Made by a program: the position numbers and the translations under genes
In this document: positions 1 through 6,560 of the stretch, piece after piece
How positions within the stretch are numbered: the first letter of the stretch is position 1
Layout of the letters: the number at the start of each line of letters is the position of its first letter
Assembly: GCF_028473645.1 (NCBI RefSeq)
Contig: NZ_CP097269.1
Coordinates: 4,606,001 to 4,670,000, forward strand
Direction of reading: 5' to 3'
DNA from: Acidovorax sp. GBBC 1281
GTDB taxonomy: Bacteria > Pseudomonadota > Gammaproteobacteria > Burkholderiales > Burkholderiaceae_C
Length of the DNA: 64,000 bases
Notes under the pieces: model-generated
Told to the model about the DNA's origin: nothing
Seen by the model: the letters and a program-made list of their open reading frames with translations, nothing else
Databases searched by the model: none

Positions 1-2
1 GC

Positions 3-302
3 GCGGCCAGCGAATTCGGCACGCGCGCGGCGGGCCAGTGGGACAAGCTGGAAACCATCTTCGAAGACCGCGTGGCCAAGGCGCTAGCCCGGCTGGGCGT
101 GCCCACCGCGCGCGATGTGCAGGCCCTGCACGAGCGCATCGATGCGCTCACCCGGGCACTGGAGGCCGCCACCCAGGCACAGGCCGCCCCCCGCCCCGCC
201 GCCAAGCGCGGCGCGGCCAAGCCACCCACCGGCCGTGCCACGGCCGCCCGCAAGACCGCCGCCGCGGCCCGCCCCCGGCCCCCCAAACCGCCGGCCGACT
301 GA
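3..302 (+). CDS. PHA granule-associated protein (phasin-like), 3' part only
   Basis: The window opens inside this gene, so the N-terminus is missing. The visible 99 residues read in frame from base 3. They begin with a WDKLETIFEDRVAKALARLG segment, followed by a short helical stretch (about residues 36-56) and an Ala/Lys/Pro-rich basic tail ending in KPPAD. This pattern matches the C-terminus of the polyhydroxyalkanoate granule-associated protein family (PhaI/PhaF-like phasins). In that family a helical domain coats the PHA granule, and a Lys/Ala/Pro-rich histone-like tail can bind nucleoid DNA. The TetR gene downstream is on the same strand 150 bp away. Family assignment is fair; the exact phasin class cannot be decided from a fragment. 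Confidence 0.7.
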   Translation, partial: AASEFGTRAAGQWDKLETIFEDRVAKALARLGVPTARDVQALHERIDALTRALEAATQAQAAPRPAAKRGAAKPPTGRATAARKTAAAARPRPPKPPAD

Positions 303-305
303 AGG

Positions 306-332
306 CCCGGGCGGCGGCTGCCGCCCCCGGGG
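306..332 (+). terminator. GC-rich hairpin after the phasin gene
   Basis: Four bases after the stop codon lies a GC-only stem (cccgggcggc pairing with gccgcccccggg, one C bulged, loop ggct). There is no following T-run, so it is a weak intrinsic terminator at best. It separates the phasin gene from the TetR gene. Confidence 0.35.
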
Positions 333-452
333 AGCGGGCATTCCAAAGGATTGCCTATTCCTTGCATGATGCACTGCAACACCGTGCGGGCAGACCACCT
401 CGGTTAGAGTGGGTGAAAGAGACAACCACCCACGCACCGGGAGGCCGCCGAT

Positions 453-1121
453 ATGGTGAAAAAAGCGCCGCGCCGCACTGCCGAGCGCATTCTGGAATCC
501 ACGCTGGAGCTGTTCAACCGCTTTGGCGAACCCAACGTGTCGACGACCGCGATCTCCGCCGAGCTGGGCATCAGCCCGGGCAATCTCTACTACCACTACC
601 CGGCCAAGGACGAGCTGGTCAACGTGCTGTTCTCGCGCTACGAGGCGGCCCTGAACGAGCTGCTGGATGCGGCCGACAGCGTGCGCGACGTGGAAGACGC
701 CTGGTTCTTCCTGCACACGCTGTTCGAGCTGATCTGGCAGTACCGCTTCCTGTACCGCGACCTGAACGACCTGCTGTCCCGCAACCGCCGCCTGGAGACC
801 CACTTCCAGACCCTGCTCGGGCGCAAGACCCAGGCCCTGCGCACGCTGCTGGGCGGCATGGAGCGCACCGGCGCGCTGCGCCTGGGCACCCGCGATGCCG
901 GCTCCATGGCCACCAGCATGGTGGTGGTGCTGACCTACTGGCTCAGCTTCGAATACGTGAGCGATCCGCGGCACGCCCTGGAGCCCGAGAGCGCGCAGAG
1001 CGCCCTGCTGCGGGGCGCGCACCATGTGCTGGACCTGCTCATGCCCTACCTGGAAGACAGCCAGCGCGAGCACCTGCAGGCGCTGAGCGGCGCCTACAGC
1101 ACCCAGGCCCTGGCCGCCTGA
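453..1121 (+). CDS. TetR/AcrR family transcriptional regulator
   Basis: A 222-residue protein, the usual size for TetR repressors. The N-terminal 50 residues form the DNA-binding domain, with a helix-turn-helix near residues 30-50 (TTAISAELGISPGNLYYHY, a classic TetR recognition helix). The remainder is all-helical and would bind a ligand and dimerise; several Trp/Tyr/Phe clusters (for example near WFFLHTLFELIWQYRFLYRDL) suit a hydrophobic pocket. The start is an ATG with a GGGAGG ribosome site 8-13 bases upstream. Lying just after a PHA granule protein, it may regulate PHA or fatty-acid genes, but that is inference from position. The ligand is unknown. Confidence 0.9.
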   Translation: MVKKAPRRTAERILESTLELFNRFGEPNVSTTAISAELGISPGNLYYHYPAKDELVNVLFSRYEAALNELLDAADSVRDVEDAWFFLHTLFELIWQYRFLYRDLNDLLSRNRRLETHFQTLLGRKTQALRTLLGGMERTGALRLGTRDAGSMATSMVVVLTYWLSFEYVSDPRHALEPESAQSALLRGAHHVLDLLMPYLEDSQREHLQALSGAYSTQALAA

Positions 1122-1152
1122 CCGACGCAACCCCACCCCGAGGAGACGCACC

Positions 1153-1929
1153 GTGAAGCCCTGGACGCCCTTCCCGTACTCCGACGCCTACCCCTTCACC
1201 GCCGCTTCGGTGCGCAGCCAATGGAAGCGCCTGCATGCGGGCGATGCCGAGCCCTGTCCCGACGACGCCGCCGTGCTCGACGCCTGGGTGCTCTTTCACC
1301 GCGGCGCCTTCGAGGAGGCCGCCCGCGCCGGGCTGGCGGCCGGCGGTGCCGGCATCACCGTGGCCAACAAGGCCACCATCGTCTATGCGAACTACCTGGA
1401 GCCGCACGAGGACCGGCGCCTGGCGCTGCTGACCGAGGCCGCCGAGCGGGCGAGCGAGCAGATGCGGGCGGAGCCCACCAACCCCAGCGCCTGGTTCTGG
1501 CATGCCTACGCCATCGGCCGCTACAGCCAGGGGATCAGCGTGGCCAAGGCCATGGCGCAGGGCCTGGGCAGCCGCGTGCGCAAGACGCTGGAGCAGGCCA
1601 TCGTGCTGTCGCCCATCCATGCCGATGCGCGGCTGGCGCTGGCCGTGTTCCATGCCGAGATCATCGACAAGGTCGGCGAGATGGTGGGCAGCATGACCTA
1701 CGGCGCCCGCAAGGCCAGCAGCCTGCGGCTTTTCGAGGAGGCCTTCGCCATCAACCCGGACTCGGTGATCGGCAAGATCGAATACGCCAACGCGCTGCTC
1801 ATCCTGGAAGGCGACCAGCGCATGGGCGACGCCACGCGCCTGTACGAGGAGGTCGCCACCACCCAGCCCGCCGACGCGCTGGAGCGGCTGGGCGTGGAGC
1901 TGGCCCAGACCGAGCTGGCCGAAGGGTAG
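1153..1929 (+). CDS. TPR-like conserved hypothetical protein
   Basis: A 258-residue protein starting at GTG with a GAGGAG ribosome site, 31 bp after the TetR stop and probably co-transcribed with it. It has no signal peptide or membrane span. It consists of helical pairs rich in Ala/Leu with TPR-like spacing (for example residues 45-75, 115-150 and 195-240, including a PTNPSAWFWHAYAIGRYSQG segment and LFEEAFAINPDS). That fits a soluble protein-protein interaction scaffold. No catalytic motif is visible. It overlaps nothing, and its 3' end faces the 3' end of coaX with 9 bp between the two stop codons. Function unknown. Confidence 0.75.
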   Translation: MKPWTPFPYSDAYPFTAASVRSQWKRLHAGDAEPCPDDAAVLDAWVLFHRGAFEEAARAGLAAGGAGITVANKATIVYANYLEPHEDRRLALLTEAAERASEQMRAEPTNPSAWFWHAYAIGRYSQGISVAKAMAQGLGSRVRKTLEQAIVLSPIHADARLALAVFHAEIIDKVGEMVGSMTYGARKASSLRLFEEAFAINPDSVIGKIEYANALLILEGDQRMGDATRLYEEVATTQPADALERLGVELAQTELAEG

Positions 1930-1938
1930 CCCCGCCTT

Positions 1939-2742
1939 TCAGCGGCGGTCCCGGCCCTCGTCCCGCTCCGCGACGGTCTTTGCGAAGCGCTGCGCGGCGA
2001 TGGCCAGCAGGCCGTCGAAGATCAGGTTCTCGACCAGATCGAACGGCCGGGTCATGCTGGGCGCCATCTTCCAGCCTGCGCCGCCGGTCATCATGCAGGC
2101 GGGCGCTTCGCCGCAGTGCTGCGTGATGTGCTGCACCATGCGCTCGACCGCGCCGGCGATGGCGTAGGTGCCGCCGCTCGTGAGCGCATCGCTCGTGTTG
2201 GTGGGAAACAGGCTCACCTCGCCCGTGGGCACATGCAGGCCCGCCGTGCCGGATTCGAGCGCCCGCAGCATGATCCCGTGGCCGGGCAGGATCAGCCCGC
2301 CCAGGAAGCGGCCCTGCGCGTCGATCGCCTCGACCGTCACGGCCGTGCCGACCATCACCACGATCAGCGGCCGCGCCGGGCCCTGCGCCAGCAGGCGATG
2401 GCGCGCGCCGATCATGGCCACCCAGCGGTCCGAGCCCAGGCGCGTCGGGTGGTCGTAGCCGTTGACCAGGCCGGCCTCCTGCGCGGACGACACCACCCAC
2501 TGCGGCAGCACGTCCCACAGCTCCATCTGCTCCATCACGCGGCGGCGCACAGCGTCGCCTGCCACCACGCAGCCCAGCATGCGCTCGGGCACGGGCAACC
2601 CGGCCCACGAGCTTTCCGCCAGCCGTTCGATGTTGTCCAGGAATTCAGCGCCGTGGGCGAGCACTACGGCGCCCGGCTGGGGAGCGTCGTACATCGCCCA
2701 TTTGAGGCGGGTGTTGCCGACGTCGATGGCCAGAAAAGTCAT
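1939..2742 (-). CDS. coaX: Type III pantothenate kinase
   Basis: Catalyses ATP-dependent phosphorylation of pantothenate, the first step of coenzyme A synthesis, in the cytoplasm. At 267 residues it is the expected length. The ASKHA-fold phosphate loop DVGNTRLKW begins at residue 7. The [11 protein letters not shown] segment, which carries the catalytic Asp, and the second nucleotide loop [11 protein letters not shown] follow, then GGLILPG and the C-terminal MTGGAG. Type III enzymes are insensitive to CoA feedback and use a monovalent cation. In many related genomes birA precedes coaX, but here a divergent region and a BON-LysM gene lie upstream, so the gene appears to be transcribed alone. 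Confidence 0.95.
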   Translation of the reverse strand: MTFLAIDVGNTRLKWAMYDAPQPGAVVLAHGAEFLDNIERLAESSWAGLPVPERMLGCVVAGDAVRRRVMEQMELWDVLPQWVVSSAQEAGLVNGYDHPTRLGSDRWVAMIGARHRLLAQGPARPLIVVMVGTAVTVEAIDAQGRFLGGLILPGHGIMLRALESGTAGLHVPTGEVSLFPTNTSDALTSGGTYAIAGAVERMVQHITQHCGEAPACMMTGGAGWKMAPSMTRPFDLVENLIFDGLLAIAAQRFAKTVAERDEGRDRR

Positions 2743-2957
2743 GCGGGATTATCACGAGTTTTACAAATCGCCTTGACGCGCATGTTTACCCGCACGCGAC
2801 GCGCGGACTCTGCGGCGCCGGCGCACTTCTATCGCGGCCCCCGGCACCGCGCGCGGGGAGCTGCCTGGCCCTTCGGGCGGCTGTCCGACACGGCCCGGAC
2901 TGGCGATGGCGCTACAGTGGCCGGTCCGATCCACAGACCACATCAAGGAGCCAGCAC

Positions 2958-3440
2958 ATGGGACTTTTCAGCTTCATCAAGGAAGCCGGCGAAAAACTGT
3001 TCGGCGGCAAGGATGCCCAGGCCGCAACGGCGGCAGCCCCCACGCAGGACGAACTGAACGCCAAGGCGGGCAAGGCCATCGAGACCTACATCGCCTCGCA
3101 GAACCTCGGCGTGAGCAACGTCCAGGTGGCGTTCGCCGGCCCCGAGGGCAAGGTCACCGTGAAGGGCGAAGCGCCCACGCAGGCCGCCAAGGAGAAGGTG
3201 ACCCTGTGCTGCGGCAACGTGGCCAGCGTGACCAGCGTGGACAACCAGATGTCCGTCACGAATCCCGAGCCCGAAGCGCAGTACCACGACGTGGTGCGCG
3301 GCGACACCCTCTCGGCCATCGCCAAGAAGTTCTACGGCGACGCCAACAAGTACCCCAAGATCTTCGAGGCGAACCAGCCCATGCTGACGCACCCCGACAA
3401 GATCTACCCCGGCCAGAAGCTGCGCATTCCCGCGCTCTGA
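2958..3440 (+). CDS. BON-LysM protein, Kbp/YgaU-like
   Basis: A 160-residue protein with an N-terminal BON domain (about residues 30-100) and a C-terminal LysM domain (about 108-158, starting YHDVVRGDTLSAIAKKFYG and ending YPGQKLRIPAL). The architecture and size match E. coli Kbp (YgaU), a soluble potassium-binding protein linked to osmotic stress. Like Kbp it lacks a signal peptide, opening with MGLFSFIKEAGEKLFGG. A good AAGGAG ribosome site precedes the ATG. The gene is monocistronic, bounded by coaX upstream (divergent) and an intrinsic terminator downstream. A role in potassium sensing or binding is inferred from the domain order. Confidence 0.9.
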   Translation: MGLFSFIKEAGEKLFGGKDAQAATAAAPTQDELNAKAGKAIETYIASQNLGVSNVQVAFAGPEGKVTVKGEAPTQAAKEKVTLCCGNVASVTSVDNQMSVTNPEPEAQYHDVVRGDTLSAIAKKFYGDANKYPKIFEANQPMLTHPDKIYPGQKLRIPAL

Positions 3441-3475
3441 CAGCCCTTCAAAGCGCGCTGCGGCGCGCGCCTCCC

Positions 3476-3499
3476 AACGGGCCCTCACGGGCCCGTTTT
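3476..3499 (+). terminator. Rho-independent terminator of the BON-LysM gene
   Basis: A perfect 9-bp stem (aacgggccc / gggcccgtt) with loop tcac, followed by a short T-rich stretch, 36 bp after the stop codon. It lies between convergent genes and could also serve the rhodanese gene on the other strand. Confidence 0.75.
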
Positions 3500-3551
3500 C
3501 GTTGCGGCACACGAGGCGGCGAACGACGGGAAGGCAGCGAACCCTTCGCGC

Positions 3552-4007
3552 TCAGCCCTGGCGCCACGGCAAGCCGCGAAAGCGCCAGCCGCCCTTCACG
3601 TTGCGGTGCGCGTTCTCGTCGGCATCGCCCTCGAAGCCTTCGAGGATGTTGTACGCGGTGAGCCCCAGTTCCGTGGCCCGGCGCGCCGCCGCTACCGAGC
3701 GCACGCCGCTGCGGCACAGCAGCACGGCCTGGCCGTCCGGCGGCACCGCAGCCTGGATGGCGGCGTCGAACTGGGGGTTGGGTGCCATGCCGGGCCAGTG
3801 CTTCCAGGGCACGGCCACGGCCCCGGGGACAAAGCCGACCCAGTCGCGCTCGGCATCCGTGCGCACGTCCACCAGCACGGCCCGGCCCGACTGCACCCAC
3901 TGCCATGCCAGCTCCGGCGACACATCGCCCGCGTAGCCCTCGGCCGGCTGCGGCCGGTCCGAGGCAGAAGAGGAGGAGGAAGAGGAAGAAGAAGCGTTGG
4001 AAGTCAT
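3552..4007 (-). CDS. Single-domain rhodanese (sulfurtransferase-like)
   Basis: A rhodanese-like domain protein of 151 residues if the ATG at 4007 is used; in-frame ATGs also exist at 4016 and 4052. The active-site loop CRSGVRS places the persulfide-accepting Cys at residue 98. The fold elements VLVDVRTDAERDWVGFVPGA and VPWKHW are typical of single-domain rhodaneses. The N-terminus carries nine consecutive serines (residues 6-14) encoded by a TCT/TCC triplet tract, seen on the plus strand as a purine run at about 3966-3992. Length change of this tract by slippage would keep the frame. The physiological sulfur donor and acceptor cannot be told from sequence. Confidence 0.9.
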   Translation of the reverse strand: MTSNASSSSSSSSSASDRPQPAEGYAGDVSPELAWQWVQSGRAVLVDVRTDAERDWVGFVPGAVAVPWKHWPGMAPNPQFDAAIQAAVPPDGQAVLLCRSGVRSVAAARRATELGLTAYNILEGFEGDADENAHRNVKGGWRFRGLPWRQG

Positions 4008-4081
4008 GCGGGGCATTCTGTCAGCACCGGCGGCGGGCCGCACGGGGTTCAAGCACTGGCGTCAGGGGCTTGGGCCGCCGG

Positions 4082-5080
4082 TCAATCCCAGGGCGGCGCG
4101 GGTTCGTCGCGCAGGCGCCCGCGCAGGTCGGCGTAGTCGGGCACGACGCTGCGCACGGTGTCCCAAAAGCGCGGGCTGTGGTCCATCACGCGCAGGTGCG
4201 ACAGCTCGTGGGCGACCACGTAGTCGATGACCGCGGGGCGGTAGTGCAGCAGCCGCCAATTGAGGCGGATGGAGCCGTCGCTGCGCGCGCTGCCCCAGCG
4301 CGTCTGGGCACTGGACAGGCGCAGGCTGCTCCAGCGCACGCCCAGCAGCGGCGCGAAATGGTCGAGCCGCGCGGTGAAGCGCTGGCGGGCGTCGCGCATC
4401 AGCCAGGCCTGCACCGCGTCGCGCACCTGGGCGGGCGAGGCGGTGTGCGCCAGACCGATGTGCAACTGGCGCTCGCCCTGCGGGCCCTCGACCAGCGCGC
4501 CGCCCGTGCCGCGAAAGCCGTGCGTCGGGTCCAGTACCACGGTGAGCGGCTCGCCCAGGTACGGCAGCACGGCGCCGTCGCCCCAGGCGATGCGGGCGCC
4601 GTCCACCCGCTGCTGGCGGTCCTGCGCCTCGCCCAGCTTGCGCAGGATCCAGGCGGATTTTTCCTGCAGCGCGGCATCCACGGCCGCGAGCGACACCCAG
4701 CCCGGCGCGCGCACCGCCAGGCCGTCCGCCCCCACCGTGAACCCGATGGTGCGCCGCCGCGCCCGCTGCAGCGCATAGGCCACGACGGCATCGCCCAGCA
4801 GCACCTCGCGGCTGGCGCGGGGGTGGCGGAAGATCGCGGGGCTGAGCAGCGTGCCCAGGGGAACGGGCGGCGCTTTCACCACCGGTGGAGCGGGCGATGG
4901 CGTGGGCTTGGCAGCGTCACTCGCTACTAAATTAATAGCATCATCGGCAATCGAACCGCCGGCATCCGCTGCATTCGGCCTGGAATTCCTGGCACGGGGC
5001 GCGGAGGCAGGCGCAGTCGGCGGCTCGGCCGGCGCCGCGCCGCCGAACAGATCGAGCGCCAGCTGCACCAGCCGCTGCAT
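4082..5080 (-). CDS. YgjP-type M48-like metallopeptidase (DUF45)
   Basis: A 332-residue protein whose C-terminal two thirds match the YgjP/DUF45 family of zinc proteases. The zinc site HELSHLRVMDH puts ligands at His291, His295 and His301 with catalytic Glu292, just before a conserved FWDTVRSVVPDY segment. The N-terminal 85 residues are a low-complexity Pro/Ala linker. Within it is a stretch (SIADDAINLVASDAAKP) encoded by an AT-rich copy of the dispersed short repeat described at 4915-4950. Its ATG overlaps the plsC stop by one base (TGATG), so the two are translationally coupled. Substrate unknown. Confidence 0.85.
   Translation of the reverse strand: MQRLVQLALDLFGGAAPAEPPTAPASAPRARNSRPNAADAGGSIADDAINLVASDAAKPTPSPAPPVVKAPPVPLGTLLSPAIFRHPRASREVLLGDAVVAYALQRARRRTIGFTVGADGLAVRAPGWVSLAAVDAALQEKSAWILRKLGEAQDRQQRVDGARIAWGDGAVLPYLGEPLTVVLDPTHGFRGTGGALVEGPQGERQLHIGLAHTASPAQVRDAVQAWLMRDARQRFTARLDHFAPLLGVRWSSLRLSSAQTRWGSARSDGSIRLNWRLLHYRPAVIDYVVAHELSHLRVMDHSPRFWDTVRSVVPDYADLRGRLRDEPAPPWD
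4915..4950. repeat. Dispersed AT-rich hairpin repeat, copy 1 (inside peptidase gene)
   Basis: Contains gctactaaattaatagc, closely matching gctattaaattaatagc at 5886. Both form a short stem around an AT core. It lies in frame inside the metallopeptidase gene and adds residues without breaking the reading frame. Confidence 0.6.
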
Positions 5081-5826
5081 CACCGGCCCGGCGCGTAGGC
5101 CTCGGGGTCGAGGCGCTGCATTTCGGATTCGATCCAGGCCTCGACCTCGCGCATGAGCTCGTCGGGCTTGCGGCCTTCGGTCGGGATGGGGCGGCCGATG
5201 GACACGTCCACCGTGCCCGGCCGCTTGATGAAGGCCTTGCGCGGCCACACCTTGGCCGAGGTGACGGCGATCGGCACCACGGGCACGCCCGCCTCGATGG
5301 CCAGCCGCGTGCCGCCGCTCTTGTACTGGCCCTTGCGCCCGCGCTCCACGCGCGTGCCCTCGGGGAACATGATGACCCAGGTGCCCTTGGCCAGGAGCGC
5401 GCGGCCCTGCTGCAGCACCTTCACGAAGGCCCGGGCGCGCTGGCCGCGGTCGATGTGGATCATGTCCAGGCTGCCGATCGACCAGCCGAAGAACGGCACG
5501 TACAGCAGCTCCTTCTTGAACACGTAGGCCAGGGGGCGCGGCATGATCGCCGGCATCAGGAAGGTCTCGTAGGTGGACTGGTGCTTGACCAGCAGCACCA
5601 CGCCCTGCGTGGGGTCGGTGGGCAGGTGCTCCATGCCCGTGATGCGCGTGCGGATGCCCATGATGACGTGCGCCGCATCGGTGCTGAGCTTGAGCCACGC
5701 CCGCGCGATGCGGTAGCGCGTGCGGCTGCTGGCGCCGAACAGCCGCACCAGCAGGATGAGCAGCGTATAAGGCACCACGGTGATGCCCATCCAGAGCAGG
5801 TGGGCGATGGAACGGATCAGGGCCAT
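5080..5826 (-). CDS. plsC: 1-acyl-sn-glycerol-3-phosphate acyltransferase
   Basis: Transfers an acyl group to lysophosphatidic acid to make phosphatidic acid in phospholipid synthesis at the inner membrane. It has 248 residues. A hydrophobic N-terminal anchor (about residues 10-30) is followed by the acyltransferase blocks. The catalytic motif reads KHQSTYE (His82 to Glu87), with Glu in place of the usual Asp of HX4D. Block III FPEGTR lies at about 154-159, and a further conserved VPVVPIAV segment follows. It is first in an operon with the metallopeptidase. The 79 bp between gmhB and plsC hold a copy of the short hairpin repeat. Confidence 0.93.
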   Translation of the reverse strand: MALIRSIAHLLWMGITVVPYTLLILLVRLFGASSRTRYRIARAWLKLSTDAAHVIMGIRTRITGMEHLPTDPTQGVVLLVKHQSTYETFLMPAIMPRPLAYVFKKELLYVPFFGWSIGSLDMIHIDRGQRARAFVKVLQQGRALLAKGTWVIMFPEGTRVERGRKGQYKSGGTRLAIEAGVPVVPIAVTSAKVWPRKAFIKRPGTVDVSIGRPIPTEGRKPDELMREVEAWIESEMQRLDPEAYAPGR

Positions 5827-5840
5827 GGCAATCAGGAAAA

Positions 5841-5910
5841 AATGGGTGTTTTTGGGCTCATGCCCTAGGAATATATGCCGTTTTAGCTATTAAATTAATA
5901 GCACATCAAA
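5841..5910. repeat. Dispersed hairpin repeat, copy 2 (between plsC and gmhB)
   Basis: An AT-rich intergenic element containing tagctattaaattaatagca preceded by a gggctcatgccctag inverted repeat. It resembles the elements at 4915, 9955, 15411, 30367, 45391, 56261 and 61422. Because it sits between two minus-strand genes it could modulate message stability or termination. Confidence 0.6.
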
Positions 5911-6502
5911 CGGCGATGTTCAGGCCCGGCGCCGCCACGGCGGATTGCGCGGCCACGTGGTCGGCAAAGTCGGCCAGGCTGGCATGGAACTGCGTGCCTT
6001 CGGGCCACGGGCTGGGCAGCAGGGCATCGCCCGAGGCGACCAGGGGCGCTTCGGCGGCCTGGGCCGCACCGACCCGATGCAGCTGCGCACCGATGGCCGC
6101 GCCGGCCCGCAGGTGCTCCACGCAGTTGCCGGCCACCAGCACCTCGTCGCCCTCAACGCCGTAGCGGTCGCGGATCTGCTCCATCAGGCCCGGCGCCGGC
6201 TTGCGGCAGGCGCACAGGTCGTCGGGTGCGTGCGGGCAATAGAACACGGCGTCGATGCGGCCGCCCACCGCAGCGAGCTTGCGGTGCAGCTTGGCGTGGA
6301 TGGCGTTGAGCGCCATCACGTCGAACAGCCCGCGCCCCAGCCCGGGCTGGTTGGTGGCGACGACGACATGCCAGCCGGCATGGTTGAGCCGCGCCACGGC
6401 CTCCAGCGCCCCGGGCAGCGGGGTCCACTCGTCGGGCGAAGCGATGAAGCTCTCGCCCGAGGGGTTGAGCGTGCCGTCGCGGTCGAGGATGGCGATTTTC
6501 AT
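5906..6502 (-). CDS. gmhB: D-glycero-beta-D-manno-heptose 1,7-bisphosphate 7-phosphatase
   Basis: A HAD-family phosphatase of ADP-heptose synthesis for the lipopolysaccharide inner core; cytoplasmic. It has 198 residues. The nucleophile motif DRDGTLN lies at residues 7-13, the specificity/zinc loop with CPHAPDDLCACRKPAPG is present, and VVATNQPGLGRGLF is the HAD motif II region. These residues separate GmhB from the related histidinol phosphatase. It precedes plsC on the same strand and follows glyS, so envelope genes are clustered here. The start is a clear ATG. Confidence 0.93.
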   Translation of the reverse strand: MKIAILDRDGTLNPSGESFIASPDEWTPLPGALEAVARLNHAGWHVVVATNQPGLGRGLFDVMALNAIHAKLHRKLAAVGGRIDAVFYCPHAPDDLCACRKPAPGLMEQIRDRYGVEGDEVLVAGNCVEHLRAGAAIGAQLHRVGAAQAAEAPLVASGDALLPSPWPEGTQFHASLADFADHVAAQSAVAAPGLNIAV

Positions 6503-6560
6503 GGTGTGGGAACGCCTGGTGAAAGACTGCGCCAGCCTACCACCAGCGCGGCCCCCTGCC

